A stretch of DNA of 19,713 bases from RGIG4140 sp045614025 (GTDB lineage Bacteria; Pseudomonadota; Alphaproteobacteria; CAAHEQ01; UBA3637): contig JAZLCE010000033.1 of the NCBI GenBank assembly GCA_045614025.1, positions 1 through 19,713 on the forward strand, given 5' to 3'. Positions 1 through 6,757 of the stretch are shown here, in pieces. Each line of letters starts with the position of its first letter. The first letter of the stretch is position 1. The notes under the pieces were generated by a model. It was given only the letters and a program-made list of their open reading frames with translations, was not told the origin of the DNA and made no database searches. Position numbers and translations under genes: made by a program.

Positions 1-2670
1 AACGGTTAAATCTTCTGTTAATGCAGATTGAACACCCAATACCGCTCCTTTACTGCGCATCCGGAACCCATCACCCGTGAGTGAGTTCACCCGATCATAA
101 AGCCCTTTGACGTAAACGCTTGCTCTTGCTGGTTCTTCGCCACCATTATGCCCAAACACAGGCGCTGCCGTGTTCATAAGCATTTGTGACACAACGTTAT
201 GAAGTTGAGTGAACCCTGCCGTTGCTTGCGATTGATAAAGCGAAGTGCTTCGGCCACTTAATGCCGTTAAGGCTTCTTTGGCTTTTTCAATAGTGACTTT
301 ATCTTCTGATTGCAAGGCTTCAAGAACTTCATCTTGAACAACTTTAAATTCATTGTTAGGTGCTGAACGCATCATCATGGCAGATAAAGCCTTTCCTTCG
401 TTTTCGCCAACATCTAAAGAAGAGCTTAATTCTTCTGACGTTTTTTTGCCAATTTCAAAAGAGCCGTCTTCAAGGTCTTGAATGTTAAAAAGGGGATTAC
501 CCACTGTTTTCACTTCATTATCTCTATCAAAAAGTTGATAGATGCCTCTTTCGGTTTCCATTCCTAATTGCAAAGCAATTTTTGAAGTATCTGTTCCTGT
601 GATAACGCCATTAACTTTTCCATGCTCATCTAAAGAATTAACAGTCATTTTTAAAACAGCATTCTCTTTTAAAGCAATTTCATCAACAGTCACTGCGTTT
701 GTGCCAATATCAATATCGCTGTTTTTTGCTTCAATGGTGCCAGAAACTTTTATGTTATCAGCCAAAGCTAATTCGCTGTTTTCAAAAGCAAGTTTATTCC
801 CCGTAGCATTCATAATATCTTCATTAATTTGATAACGAGCGCGCTCTGAAGTGCCACTCTTAAATGTCATTGAAAGATTGGTTCCTTCTTCTTTAAAAGA
901 TAAACCTTTAATTTCAACTGGCGCTGAACCGAGTGCTAAATGAGTTAATGTGCCTGAAGATAAAACTTCGCCCGTTGTTTCATCTTTATTTTGCCCAATA
1001 ACGGCTGTGTATAAAATCTCAAATCCATGCGTTTCAAGTTCACCACCTAAAATATTATTCGTTCCTCCTAAAAAGGTTTCTGATTTGGCAACTGTTTTAC
1101 CTGCCGTTTGATTGAAAACGCCTGTATATCCTGTGCTATCCGATTCTTCACCAAACACCAATGTGGCAACACTTGATTTATTGATGGTTCCCATGTCTTC
1201 ATCACCTCTAATACCTCCACCAATAAATTCAATCGCACTTGTATCGGTGCCTGTAATATTCAAACTACTTGTCATATTTCTCATATAAATATCTTCATAT
1301 TTTTCTGTTCTAGAGATTGTTCCGTCAGCAAGTGTTTGGTTTAAAATAGTTTTATTCCCTTCAAAATAAAAACCATTTTCAAAGGTTAATACACTTTTCA
1401 ATTCGATAGCCCCACCTCTAGCTGCTGTTACGCCTTCTGCAATATTATCAAGAAACACAGCCTTTTTTTTAAAAGTAATTTCTCCACTTCCAGTATTGTA
1501 AAGAGCTCCACCAGCTCCAACTCCTTTTAGAGCTTTTGCTTTATTTCCAATAAAACGGACATCATTATTAAATACAACTGACCCCATATTATTTATTCCA
1601 CCTGCTTGTGAATAACCAGTTTGACCTTCACTTTCATTTTCTTGGAATAAAACTGCTCCATTGAATATTATTGTTTCTCTGTTATTAATAGCCCCACCAA
1701 TTCCATCTGATGCACCTATAGCTTTATTTCCAATAAAATCAACATCTGCGAACTCTATTTTAGCTTCAGATACTTTTCCTATTTGACCATTAGTCAATGC
1801 ACCACCAAAAGATTGACCGTTATATGTATATCCCTGATTATTTAAAAATATTGATTTATCTAAAAAGGTTATTTTTGATCCTCCTATATTCCAAATGGTC
1901 GCACCCTCAAGCCCACCAGAATTAATGGCTTTGTTATCTTTAAAATTAACGCACCCAGAAAATGTTATTTGCCCACCTGATACATTATTTATAGCTATTG
2001 TTCTACCTGTAAGGTTTTCTTCAGTCCCCGACTGATTTCCAATAAAATCAGCAGATGCAAAATTTATTGTTCCTCCTTCATTATAAACACCTGCTGAATC
2101 TACAAAATTCCAACCTATGCCTGCAGCTAAATTATCTTTAAAACTTACATGTTTGTTAAAATTAATAGAACCTTTATTATACACAACGCCTCTATTATAC
2201 AGTTTTGCACCACCTGTATTTTCTGCAAAAGAGACTTCAGAGTTAAATGTCATTGTCCCTACATTATTAATAACACTTCCCAATATATGGCTTGTTGAGG
2301 AATTCACCTTATTTTCTTGAAAAATTAATCTTAAATCGCTATTAAAAGAGATATCCCCTTTATTATATAATCGACCACCCGACAATAATCCGCTTTGTGA
2401 TATATCAACATTTGGAAAAATAATTGAATTTGTTTCTGCATCATAAAGAGAGCTTGTTTTATCATAAGTTAAAATATGTGTGCCACTTGTAACAAGTGTT
2501 CTTTCATTTTTTTCAAGCTCACTCATTAATGAGGCAGTATCGGTTGCTGTGCCAGAATGGGCAGTTAATGAAAAAGCAAACATCATTAAATTTGCAAGAA
2601 GGCATTTTTTAAGAATATTTAAATAACGTTTTTTAAGCTCTTTAAGCGTGGTTCGTGACGAATGAAACAT
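1..2670 (-). CDS. Pmp-like autotransporter adhesin, C-terminus cut by window edge
   Basis: The minus frame is open from ATG at 2670 to base 1 (890 codons), so the C-terminus lies outside the window. GGAGG stands 6 bases before the ATG. The protein starts with a basic leader (MFHSSRTT, then KELKKRYLNILKKC) and a hydrophobic stretch (about residues 24-36), a long Sec signal peptide. The passenger repeats FxxN motifs (FQEN, FAEN, FKDN, FIGN, FLNN, FEGN) alternating with GGAI/GGAL-like turns, the hallmark of chlamydial Pmp repeats, which form a right-handed beta-helix. Around residues 515-550 is a segment (FNQTAG, GTNNILGG, LETHG) shared with the adhesin at 15710. The last ~40 residues (ASVYVKGLYDRV, GAVLGVQSAL) look like the start of an autotransporter beta-barrel. 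Role inferred: surface adhesin secreted through its own barrel. The promoter lies in the adjoining repeat element. The family assignment is good; the ligand is unknown. Confidence 0.88.
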   Translation of the reverse strand, partial: MFHSSRTTLKELKKRYLNILKKCLLANLMMFAFSLTAHSGTATDTASLMSELEKNERTLVTSGTHILTYDKTSSLYDAETNSIIFPNVDISQSGLLSGGRLYNKGDISFNSDLRLIFQENKVNSSTSHILGSVINNVGTMTFNSEVSFAENTGGAKLYNRGVVYNKGSINFNKHVSFKDNLAAGIGWNFVDSAGVYNEGGTINFASADFIGNQSGTEENLTGRTIAINNVSGGQITFSGCVNFKDNKAINSGGLEGATIWNIGGSKITFLDKSIFLNNQGYTYNGQSFGGALTNGQIGKVSEAKIEFADVDFIGNKAIGASDGIGGAINNRETIIFNGAVLFQENESEGQTGYSQAGGINNMGSVVFNNDVRFIGNKAKALKGVGAGGALYNTGSGEITFKKKAVFLDNIAEGVTAARGGAIELKSVLTFENGFYFEGNKTILNQTLADGTISRTEKYEDIYMRNMTSSLNITGTDTSAIEFIGGGIRGDEDMGTINKSSVATLVFGEESDSTGYTGVFNQTAGKTVAKSETFLGGTNNILGGELETHGFEILYTAVIGQNKDETTGEVLSSGTLTHLALGSAPVEIKGLSFKEEGTNLSMTFKSGTSERARYQINEDIMNATGNKLAFENSELALADNIKVSGTIEAKNSDIDIGTNAVTVDEIALKENAVLKMTVNSLDEHGKVNGVITGTDTSKIALQLGMETERGIYQLFDRDNEVKTVGNPLFNIQDLEDGSFEIGKKTSEELSSSLDVGENEGKALSAMMMRSAPNNEFKVVQDEVLEALQSEDKVTIEKAKEALTALSGRSTSLYQSQATAGFTQLHNVVSQMLMNTAAPVFGHNGGEEPARASVYVKGLYDRVNSLTGDGFRMRSKGAVLGVQSALTEDLTV

Positions 2671-2741
2671 GGTGTGCCTCCTTTAAAATAAAATGAAAAA
2701 TGTTTACATGGCTTTTTCCTTTTGTTAACTGTTTAAGACGA

Positions 2742-3042
2742 AAAGTCGGAAATTTAACGGTCGTTTTTTATTCCCTATTTTCATCCCCTATACTTTAATT
2801 ATACCATGGGTTTGGATTTTTGAGTCGAAAAATTTTCAAAAAAAATCTCTCTTTTTTGCCAATTTTCTTGTAATTAACTGATTTTAAATGATTATTTTTT
2901 ATTAAAAAATTGCATAAAATTTGATAAAAAATGCTTTTTTTATGTTTTTTATTCAGAAAAACAAGCAAAATTTCACTTAAAAAAGCCTTTATTTTACCAC
3001 TAATTTCTTGCCAAATCTAACGACCCTTAAATTTCCGACTTT
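2742..3042 (-). mobile_element. MITE-like element, left copy (301 bp, inverted termini)
   Basis: A very AT-rich non-coding block bounded by terminal inverted repeats. 2742-2763 begins AAAGTCGGAAATTTAA and ends GGTCG; 3021-3042 is its reverse complement with one mismatch, and the match runs about two bases further inward. A second copy lies in opposite orientation at 15336-15639, roughly 85-90% identical by eye. On the side away from the gene, homology between copies stops at the terminal repeat. On the gene side it continues about 24 bases (to 2717). I see no transposase and no clear target-site duplication. It contains the extended -10 used by the adhesin. It could be a MITE, or a conserved regulatory cassette that travels with this gene family. 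Confidence 0.6.
2798..2806 (-). promoter_or_regulatory. Extended -10 promoter of left adhesin
   Basis: On the minus strand this reads TGGTATAAT, a perfect extended -10 (TGn-TATAAT). The same nine bases occur in the right-hand copy of the element. I see no convincing -35, which an extended -10 does not strictly need. Transcription would leave about 120 bases of leader before the ATG at 2670. Promoter function is inferred. Confidence 0.55.
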
Positions 3043-3082
3043 AATAAATAAAATAAGTAATTGAAATTTAAATATTATGGAT

Positions 3083-3110
3083 AAAAAATCCCCGCTCAGA
3101 TTGAACGGGG
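3083..3110 (-). terminator. Rho-independent terminator of metK
   Basis: Read on the minus strand, CCCCG at 3110-3106 pairs with CGGGG at 3094-3090, extended inward by a wobble and two more pairs. The stem is followed by ATTTTTT. It sits 20 bases past the metK stop and insulates the downstream adhesin element from metK transcription. Confidence 0.85.
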
Positions 3111-3129
3111 AGGGAGTGCATTAAATTTA

Positions 3130-4143
3130 TTATAACTCAGCAAAAACAGGACCTTGTTTGCAAAGGTTTGCAAAAATTGGTTGTCTTAAATTTAATTTTT
3201 CAATAATTTCAGATGGTTTTAAATCAACGGAAATATTTTCAAGTTTAAAAATGCCATCTTTAACGGTTTTCACTAAAGCGCTTGGTAATTCTGCTTTTCC
3301 AATGCAAGAAGAAAGATAAACAAAACATTCATCATTATCTTTCAAATACTCTTTTGCCAATTTTCTGGCATATAAGTTAAGAGTTAAGTCAGCTTTGCTT
3401 GGATCTTTTGTCCATGGGCTTCCACCACCAATGGCACATGAAGTGGAATAAAAATCGCAAGCAAGTTTTCGCCCCGTAATACCACAATCGGCAATAGAGG
3501 AGTGATAGGTATAAGCGCCTGTTCCATTGATAATAAGTTGTTTTGGTGTTTGGCCAAGTGTTTCAATCACAAAGTTTGTTAAATCTTCAGGCTCAATCAT
3601 TGGAATGGCAACAATGGCTGTTAAAATCGTTTCATCTTCATCTAAAGTGATTTGAGTTTTAATATCCAAACCCAAATGTTTGCTGTTTCTTGCTTTTTGA
3701 TAAAGAGCATTGTTGAGTTTTCGAGCCAAAACCAAATCTTTTGGCATCAAATCATCGCCTTGAGCGGCATATCCAACAAAAACACCTTGATCGCCCCAAC
3801 CATCTTGAGTCACGCCTTGTAAAATTTCGCTTGATTGAATGCCAATTAAATCAATTACTTTTAATTTGTTGATATCAATGGCTTTTTCCTTCCAGATAGA
3901 AGCATATTCTTCATCATATCCAATTTCACGCAGCGCTTGTTTAACGATTTCGCTTATATCATCAATTTTAATATAGCCATTGACTTCGCCACCTAAAATA
4001 ACGGTGTTATCTTTAATCATAACTTCAACGGCATATTTTAAAGAAGGGTCTTGTTGAATAAGCGTATCAAGTAAATAAGAACTGATAAAATCGGCAACTT
4101 TATCTGGATGACCGATGGATACATATTCTGCAGTTTTAAGCAT
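3130..4143 (-). CDS. metK: S-adenosylmethionine synthetase (short, divergent MetK)
   Basis: Makes S-adenosylmethionine from methionine and ATP in the cytoplasm; normally essential. The start at 4143 (MLKTAEY) is chosen because AAAAGGA lies just upstream; an in-frame TTG ten codons earlier has no Shine-Dalgarno and overlaps a leader ORF. The family signature residues are present: GHPDK near residue 11 (His and Asp of the active site), GWGDQG with GYA, DIKTQ (Lys), DCGITGRK (Asp, Arg, Lys), and GGGSPWTKDPSKAD (two Lys, one Asp). The protein is 337 residues against about 380-400 for typical bacterial MetK. It lacks the usual C-terminal tail, and the GGGAFSGKDP loop is altered to GGGSPWTKDP. It has its own promoter, a ~160-base leader and a terminator. 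The enzyme is predicted active because all catalytic positions appear kept. Confidence 0.93.
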   Translation of the reverse strand: MLKTAEYVSIGHPDKVADFISSYLLDTLIQQDPSLKYAVEVMIKDNTVILGGEVNGYIKIDDISEIVKQALREIGYDEEYASIWKEKAIDINKLKVIDLIGIQSSEILQGVTQDGWGDQGVFVGYAAQGDDLMPKDLVLARKLNNALYQKARNSKHLGLDIKTQITLDEDETILTAIVAIPMIEPEDLTNFVIETLGQTPKQLIINGTGAYTYHSSIADCGITGRKLACDFYSTSCAIGGGSPWTKDPSKADLTLNLYARKLAKEYLKDNDECFVYLSSCIGKAELPSALVKTVKDGIFKLENISVDLKPSEIIEKLNLRQPIFANLCKQGPVFAEL

Positions 4144-4166
4144 AAAAAAATCCTTTTCATTTATTG

Positions 4167-4229
4167 TTAACAAAACAATAGATTAAAAGGAAAGGAACAA
4201 AATATATCGAAATTTAAACGATTATACAT
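4167..4229 (-). CDS. Possible 20-codon leader peptide upstream of metK
   Basis: An ATG at 4229 follows AAAAGGAG with ideal spacing and opens a 20-codon frame ending TAA at 4167, 23 bases before the metK start. The peptide begins MYNRLNFDIF, is Phe- and Cys-containing, and has no Met beyond the start, so classic methionine attenuation does not fit. It may couple translation to metK or merely be a chance ORF after a purine-rich site. No homology is known to me. Confidence 0.3.
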   Translation of the reverse strand: MYNRLNFDIFCSFPFNLLFC

Positions 4230-4307
4230 TCGTTTCTCCTTTTAGTCCATTTAACCTTAAACCTTCTTACCTTGGACAAGTAGAGATAAATCCGATAAGA
4301 ATTATCG
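4230..4307 (-). promoter_or_regulatory. Structured metK 5' leader (candidate regulatory RNA/operator)
   Basis: Just past the inferred start site is a perfect palindrome, CGATAA-GAA-TTATCG at 4293-4307. Further on, the RNA can pair GTCCA (4277-4273) with TGGAC (4249-4245), enclosing 23 bases with repeated AAGG(T), followed directly by CTAAAAGGAG. A stem with a Shine-Dalgarno-adjacent tail upstream of metK recalls the layout of SAM-responsive aptamers of alphaproteobacteria (SAM-II, SAM/SAH), but I cannot fit a published consensus. Function is inferred from position only. Confidence 0.35.
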
Positions 4308-4309
4308 TC

Positions 4310-4338
4310 ATTATAAAAAAAATAATAAAAAAAATCAA
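4310..4338 (-). promoter_or_regulatory. metK promoter
   Basis: Minus-strand TTGATT (4338-4333), 17-base spacer, TATAAT (4315-4310). The start site would fall around 4303, inside the palindrome at 4293-4307, leaving a leader of about 160 bases. Confidence 0.65.
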
Positions 4339-4365
4339 TCTTTTTTTGAAAAAACTTTGAATGAT

Positions 4366-4394
4366 TTGATGTATTATGCTAAAATATCTATAGA
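4366..4394 (+). promoter_or_regulatory. Candidate promoter of the M23-like gene
   Basis: TTGATG, 17-base spacer, TATAGA, then AAGGGGG as Shine-Dalgarno ahead of ATG 4416. The surrounding DNA is so AT-rich that chance matches are likely. Confidence 0.4.
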
Positions 4395-4415
4395 AGAAAT
4401 ATATAAGGGGGATTT

Positions 4416-5306
4416 ATGAGTTGGGATTTTAGTCATGACGGGGCAAATCAACAGTTTGGTCGGCGACCAAGAAATGGCGGTGAATGGCATTATGGTAGAG
4501 ATTATGGAACAAGAGGCAAAAAAGATGTTCCGTTAGGTGTTCCAAAATATTGCGATGGATGGATTTGTCATGTTATTGAAAATAATAAAATTGATGGTTT
4601 AGGTAATCAAGTTGTTTTAATTAGTCCAGATGGCAAAGAAATGGTTCGTTTTGGGCATGTTGCAACTGGATCAATGAAACATTTAAGAACAGGCCAAATT
4701 GTGAATCATGGGGATTGGATAGGGAATATCGGAGGCGTTGGTTACACGGAAAATTCTTTTCAACCACATATTCATGTTGAACATGGGATAAATCCAAGGT
4801 ATGAGCTTGTGCAAACAAAACATAATGGAAAGTATTATCGGCATTACACGTGGTTTTGTGGGGAACATACGATTGAAGATTATCGGGATCCTCAAGCAGG
4901 AGCTTTGCCTTTTGAAGAATTAGAAGAATTAACGAATATGGCTTTTCAATCAAGAGAATTGATTTTATCGGGCAGGGGGAATTCTCCAAGAATGGCAAGT
5001 TCAATGCCAGTAGATATCGTGAAACAAGAAAATTCTTTTATCGAATGGTTTCGTTCCAGTTGGATTGGAAGTTTATTTTTTTCTGATAACGAGCAAGAGG
5101 AACCTCAAAATGAATCTGAACCTAGAACAGGGCCAATTATTCATCGAAAAACGCCTGTTCAAACAGAAGCGCAAACAACACCTGTAAGTCACACAAGGCA
5201 AACAAATGCCTCAGCTAGATTAGCAGAATGTAGTGAACAACAAGATGTTTATAAAGAAGATGATATGACAAGACGTTATAGTAATCTTAGAAATAGCCGG
5301 TATTGA
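4416..5306 (+). CDS. M23 (LytM-like) metallopeptidase-domain protein without signal peptide
   Basis: Residues about 20-125 match the M23 peptidoglycan endopeptidase fold. They contain HYGRD (His25, Asp29), a central strand region with FGH (His81), a GxIVxxGDWIGNIGGVG turn, and PHIHVEHG with the HxH pair (His118, His120). All expected zinc ligands and the general-base His are present, so activity is plausible. Proteins of this family usually cut cell-wall peptide bridges. Here, however, the domain begins within 20 residues of the start and there is no signal peptide or membrane segment. The C-terminal ~90 residues are polar and rich in Glu, Thr and Gln, probably disordered. The strong GGGGG Shine-Dalgarno supports the start at 4416. 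It may be exported by a dedicated machine, be released by lysis, or act on a cytosolic substrate; none of this is shown. It ends 4 bases from the convergent MATE gene. Confidence 0.78.
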   Translation: MSWDFSHDGANQQFGRRPRNGGEWHYGRDYGTRGKKDVPLGVPKYCDGWICHVIENNKIDGLGNQVVLISPDGKEMVRFGHVATGSMKHLRTGQIVNHGDWIGNIGGVGYTENSFQPHIHVEHGINPRYELVQTKHNGKYYRHYTWFCGEHTIEDYRDPQAGALPFEELEELTNMAFQSRELILSGRGNSPRMASSMPVDIVKQENSFIEWFRSSWIGSLFFSDNEQEEPQNESEPRTGPIIHRKTPVQTEAQTTPVSHTRQTNASARLAECSEQQDVYKEDDMTRRYSNLRNSRY

Positions 5307-5310
5307 TAAA

Positions 5311-6660
5311 TCAAATATTTTTTCTTTTTTTGATAATGGCTTTTTTCCAATAGCCTGAATAAAAGTAAAGAAGTCCGATGGTTACTTGCCCATAAACGGT
5401 TAATGGTGAAGAAAAGCCAACTGAAATGATATCTGTTGCCATTAAAAGGGCAGGAATGCGTATGCATAAATTTGCAAAAGAGTTGTTAATCATTGTAAAT
5501 GTTGTTGCACCACATCCATTTAAAAAAGAGTTTACCAAAAAAACAATTGTAATCATTAAAACGCTAGAGCTATAAGAATGCAAATAAAGAGAGCCAGCTC
5601 GAACAATTTCTTGATTATTAGAAGCAAGTCCCATTATGTTTTTTGGAAAAAAGGCAACGCCAATATAACTTGGAATAGCAAATAAAAGAGCAAGAAATAT
5701 CCCTGTATACATCACATTTTTTGCACGTTTAATTTTCCCAGCGCCAACATTTTGGGCAACCATTGCTGAAACAGCAGATCCAATGGCTAAAGAAGGTAAA
5801 AAGGTTAATCCATCAATTTTTTCAGCAATACCAGAAGCAGCTGAAACAATGAGACCTAATTTATTGAGTTGGATCATTGCAACTAAAAATGAAATCATTA
5901 AAAAAGTATCTTGCAATGAAAGAGGAATCCCAATTTTAAAAAGCAAAAGGGCCGTTTTTTTCTTGAATTTTTGATGAGAAAATCTAAGGTTAAAAGGAAA
6001 TTTTTTCTTTTTAAGATAAATAAGCGCAATTATAAAACTGCATCCTTGAGCCAAAATGGTTGCAAGGGCTGCACCTCCAGCTCCCATTTTAAAATCTTTG
6101 ATAAAAAGTATATCAAGTAATACATTAAGAATACTTGATATCAAAATGAAATAAAAAGGATTTTTGGAATCTCCAAGACCTCTTAAAATGGCGCAAATGC
6201 CATTATATCCAAATGTAAATAAAATGCCAATAGTGCTGATTAAAATATATGATTTTGCAGCTGAAAAGGCTTCTTTTGGAACTTGTAAAACACTTGTAAT
6301 CTCATTAATAAAAAGAATTGTTATAAGGCTAAGAAAAAGAGCCACGTAAAAGAATAAGACAAACATAGTTGAAATAACGTCTTGAACACCTTTATTGTCT
6401 TTTGCTCCAAAAAATTGGCCGATTAAAATAGTGCCTCCCATTGTGAGCCCAGAAGCAAGGAAGATAAGAGTCCAAACAATTTGTGCACCATTGGTAACGC
6501 CAGCTAAATCGCTTGGTGTTCCATAATAAGAAATAATCAACATATCAACAAGGCCATAACCTGCTTGCAAAAAGCTAGAAAGCAAAAAGGGTATGGCAAA
6601 TAAGGTGAGTGTTTTTAAAATATTTCCTTTTGTTAATTGTTTAATATCTTGTTTTTGCAT
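5311..6660 (-). CDS. MATE family multidrug/Na+ antiporter
   Basis: 449 residues of largely hydrophobic sequence arranged as about 12 membrane helices in two similar halves, the MATE (NorM/DinF) plan. Diagnostic stretches include the N-terminal LFAIPFLLSSFLQAGYGLVDM, here read across residues 16-36, and the GQFFGAKD loop (about residue 82). The second half has ALAIGSAVSAMVAQNVGAGK-type sequence near 300. MATE proteins export cationic drugs or metabolites in exchange for Na+ or H+ at the inner membrane; the substrate cannot be read from sequence. The start is supported by AAAAAGGAC before the ATG at 6660. It is divergent from yheS with its own promoter, and I found no terminator between it and the convergent M23-like gene. 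Confidence 0.92.
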   Translation of the reverse strand: MQKQDIKQLTKGNILKTLTLFAIPFLLSSFLQAGYGLVDMLIISYYGTPSDLAGVTNGAQIVWTLIFLASGLTMGGTILIGQFFGAKDNKGVQDVISTMFVLFFYVALFLSLITILFINEITSVLQVPKEAFSAAKSYILISTIGILFTFGYNGICAILRGLGDSKNPFYFILISSILNVLLDILFIKDFKMGAGGAALATILAQGCSFIIALIYLKKKKFPFNLRFSHQKFKKKTALLLFKIGIPLSLQDTFLMISFLVAMIQLNKLGLIVSAASGIAEKIDGLTFLPSLAIGSAVSAMVAQNVGAGKIKRAKNVMYTGIFLALLFAIPSYIGVAFFPKNIMGLASNNQEIVRAGSLYLHSYSSSVLMITIVFLVNSFLNGCGATTFTMINNSFANLCIRIPALLMATDIISVGFSSPLTVYGQVTIGLLYFYSGYWKKAIIKKRKNI

Positions 6661-6683
6661 TTTATGTCCTTTTTAGAAAAGGG

Positions 6684-6712
6684 TTTATACTTCTTTTTTA
6701 TTGAAAAATCAA
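6684..6712 (-). promoter_or_regulatory. MATE gene promoter
   Basis: Minus-strand TTGATT (6712-6707), 17-base spacer, TATAAA (6689-6684), followed by AAAAAGGAC and the ATG at 6660. The -35 lies inside the left arm of the palindrome at 6705-6730. Confidence 0.6.
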
Positions 6713-6730
6713 GATAGAATACTTGATTTT
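6705..6730. promoter_or_regulatory. Palindrome holding both divergent -35 elements
   Basis: AAAATCAAG at 6705-6713 and CTTGATTTT at 6722-6730 are perfect 9-base inverted arms around an 8-base spacer. Each arm contains the TTGATT -35 of one outward-facing promoter (MATE on minus, yheS on plus). A regulator binding the palindrome would block both; this is inference. Confidence 0.45.
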
Positions 6731-6751
6731 ATGCGTTTTTTTCTATATCCT
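6723..6751 (+). promoter_or_regulatory. Candidate yheS promoter, leaderless layout
   Basis: TTGATT (6723-6728), 17-base spacer, TATCCT (6746-6751). A start seven bases after the -10 would coincide with the A of ATG 6758, giving a leaderless mRNA. This would explain the lack of any Shine-Dalgarno before this gene. Confidence 0.4.
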
Positions 6752-6757
6752 ATAGAT

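Noticed and set aside
542..2320. Plus-strand ORFs at 542-832 and 2117-2320
   Set aside because: Antisense to the adhesin frame that is open across the whole region; no ribosome sites and atypical composition.
2737..3047. Target-site duplication around the left element
   Set aside because: Flanks GACGA and AATAA do not match, and the right element flanks do not either, so insertion cannot be shown from this window.
4144..4173. Longer MetK start at the TTG of 4173
   Set aside because: No Shine-Dalgarno there, while AAAAGGA sits correctly for the ATG at 4143.
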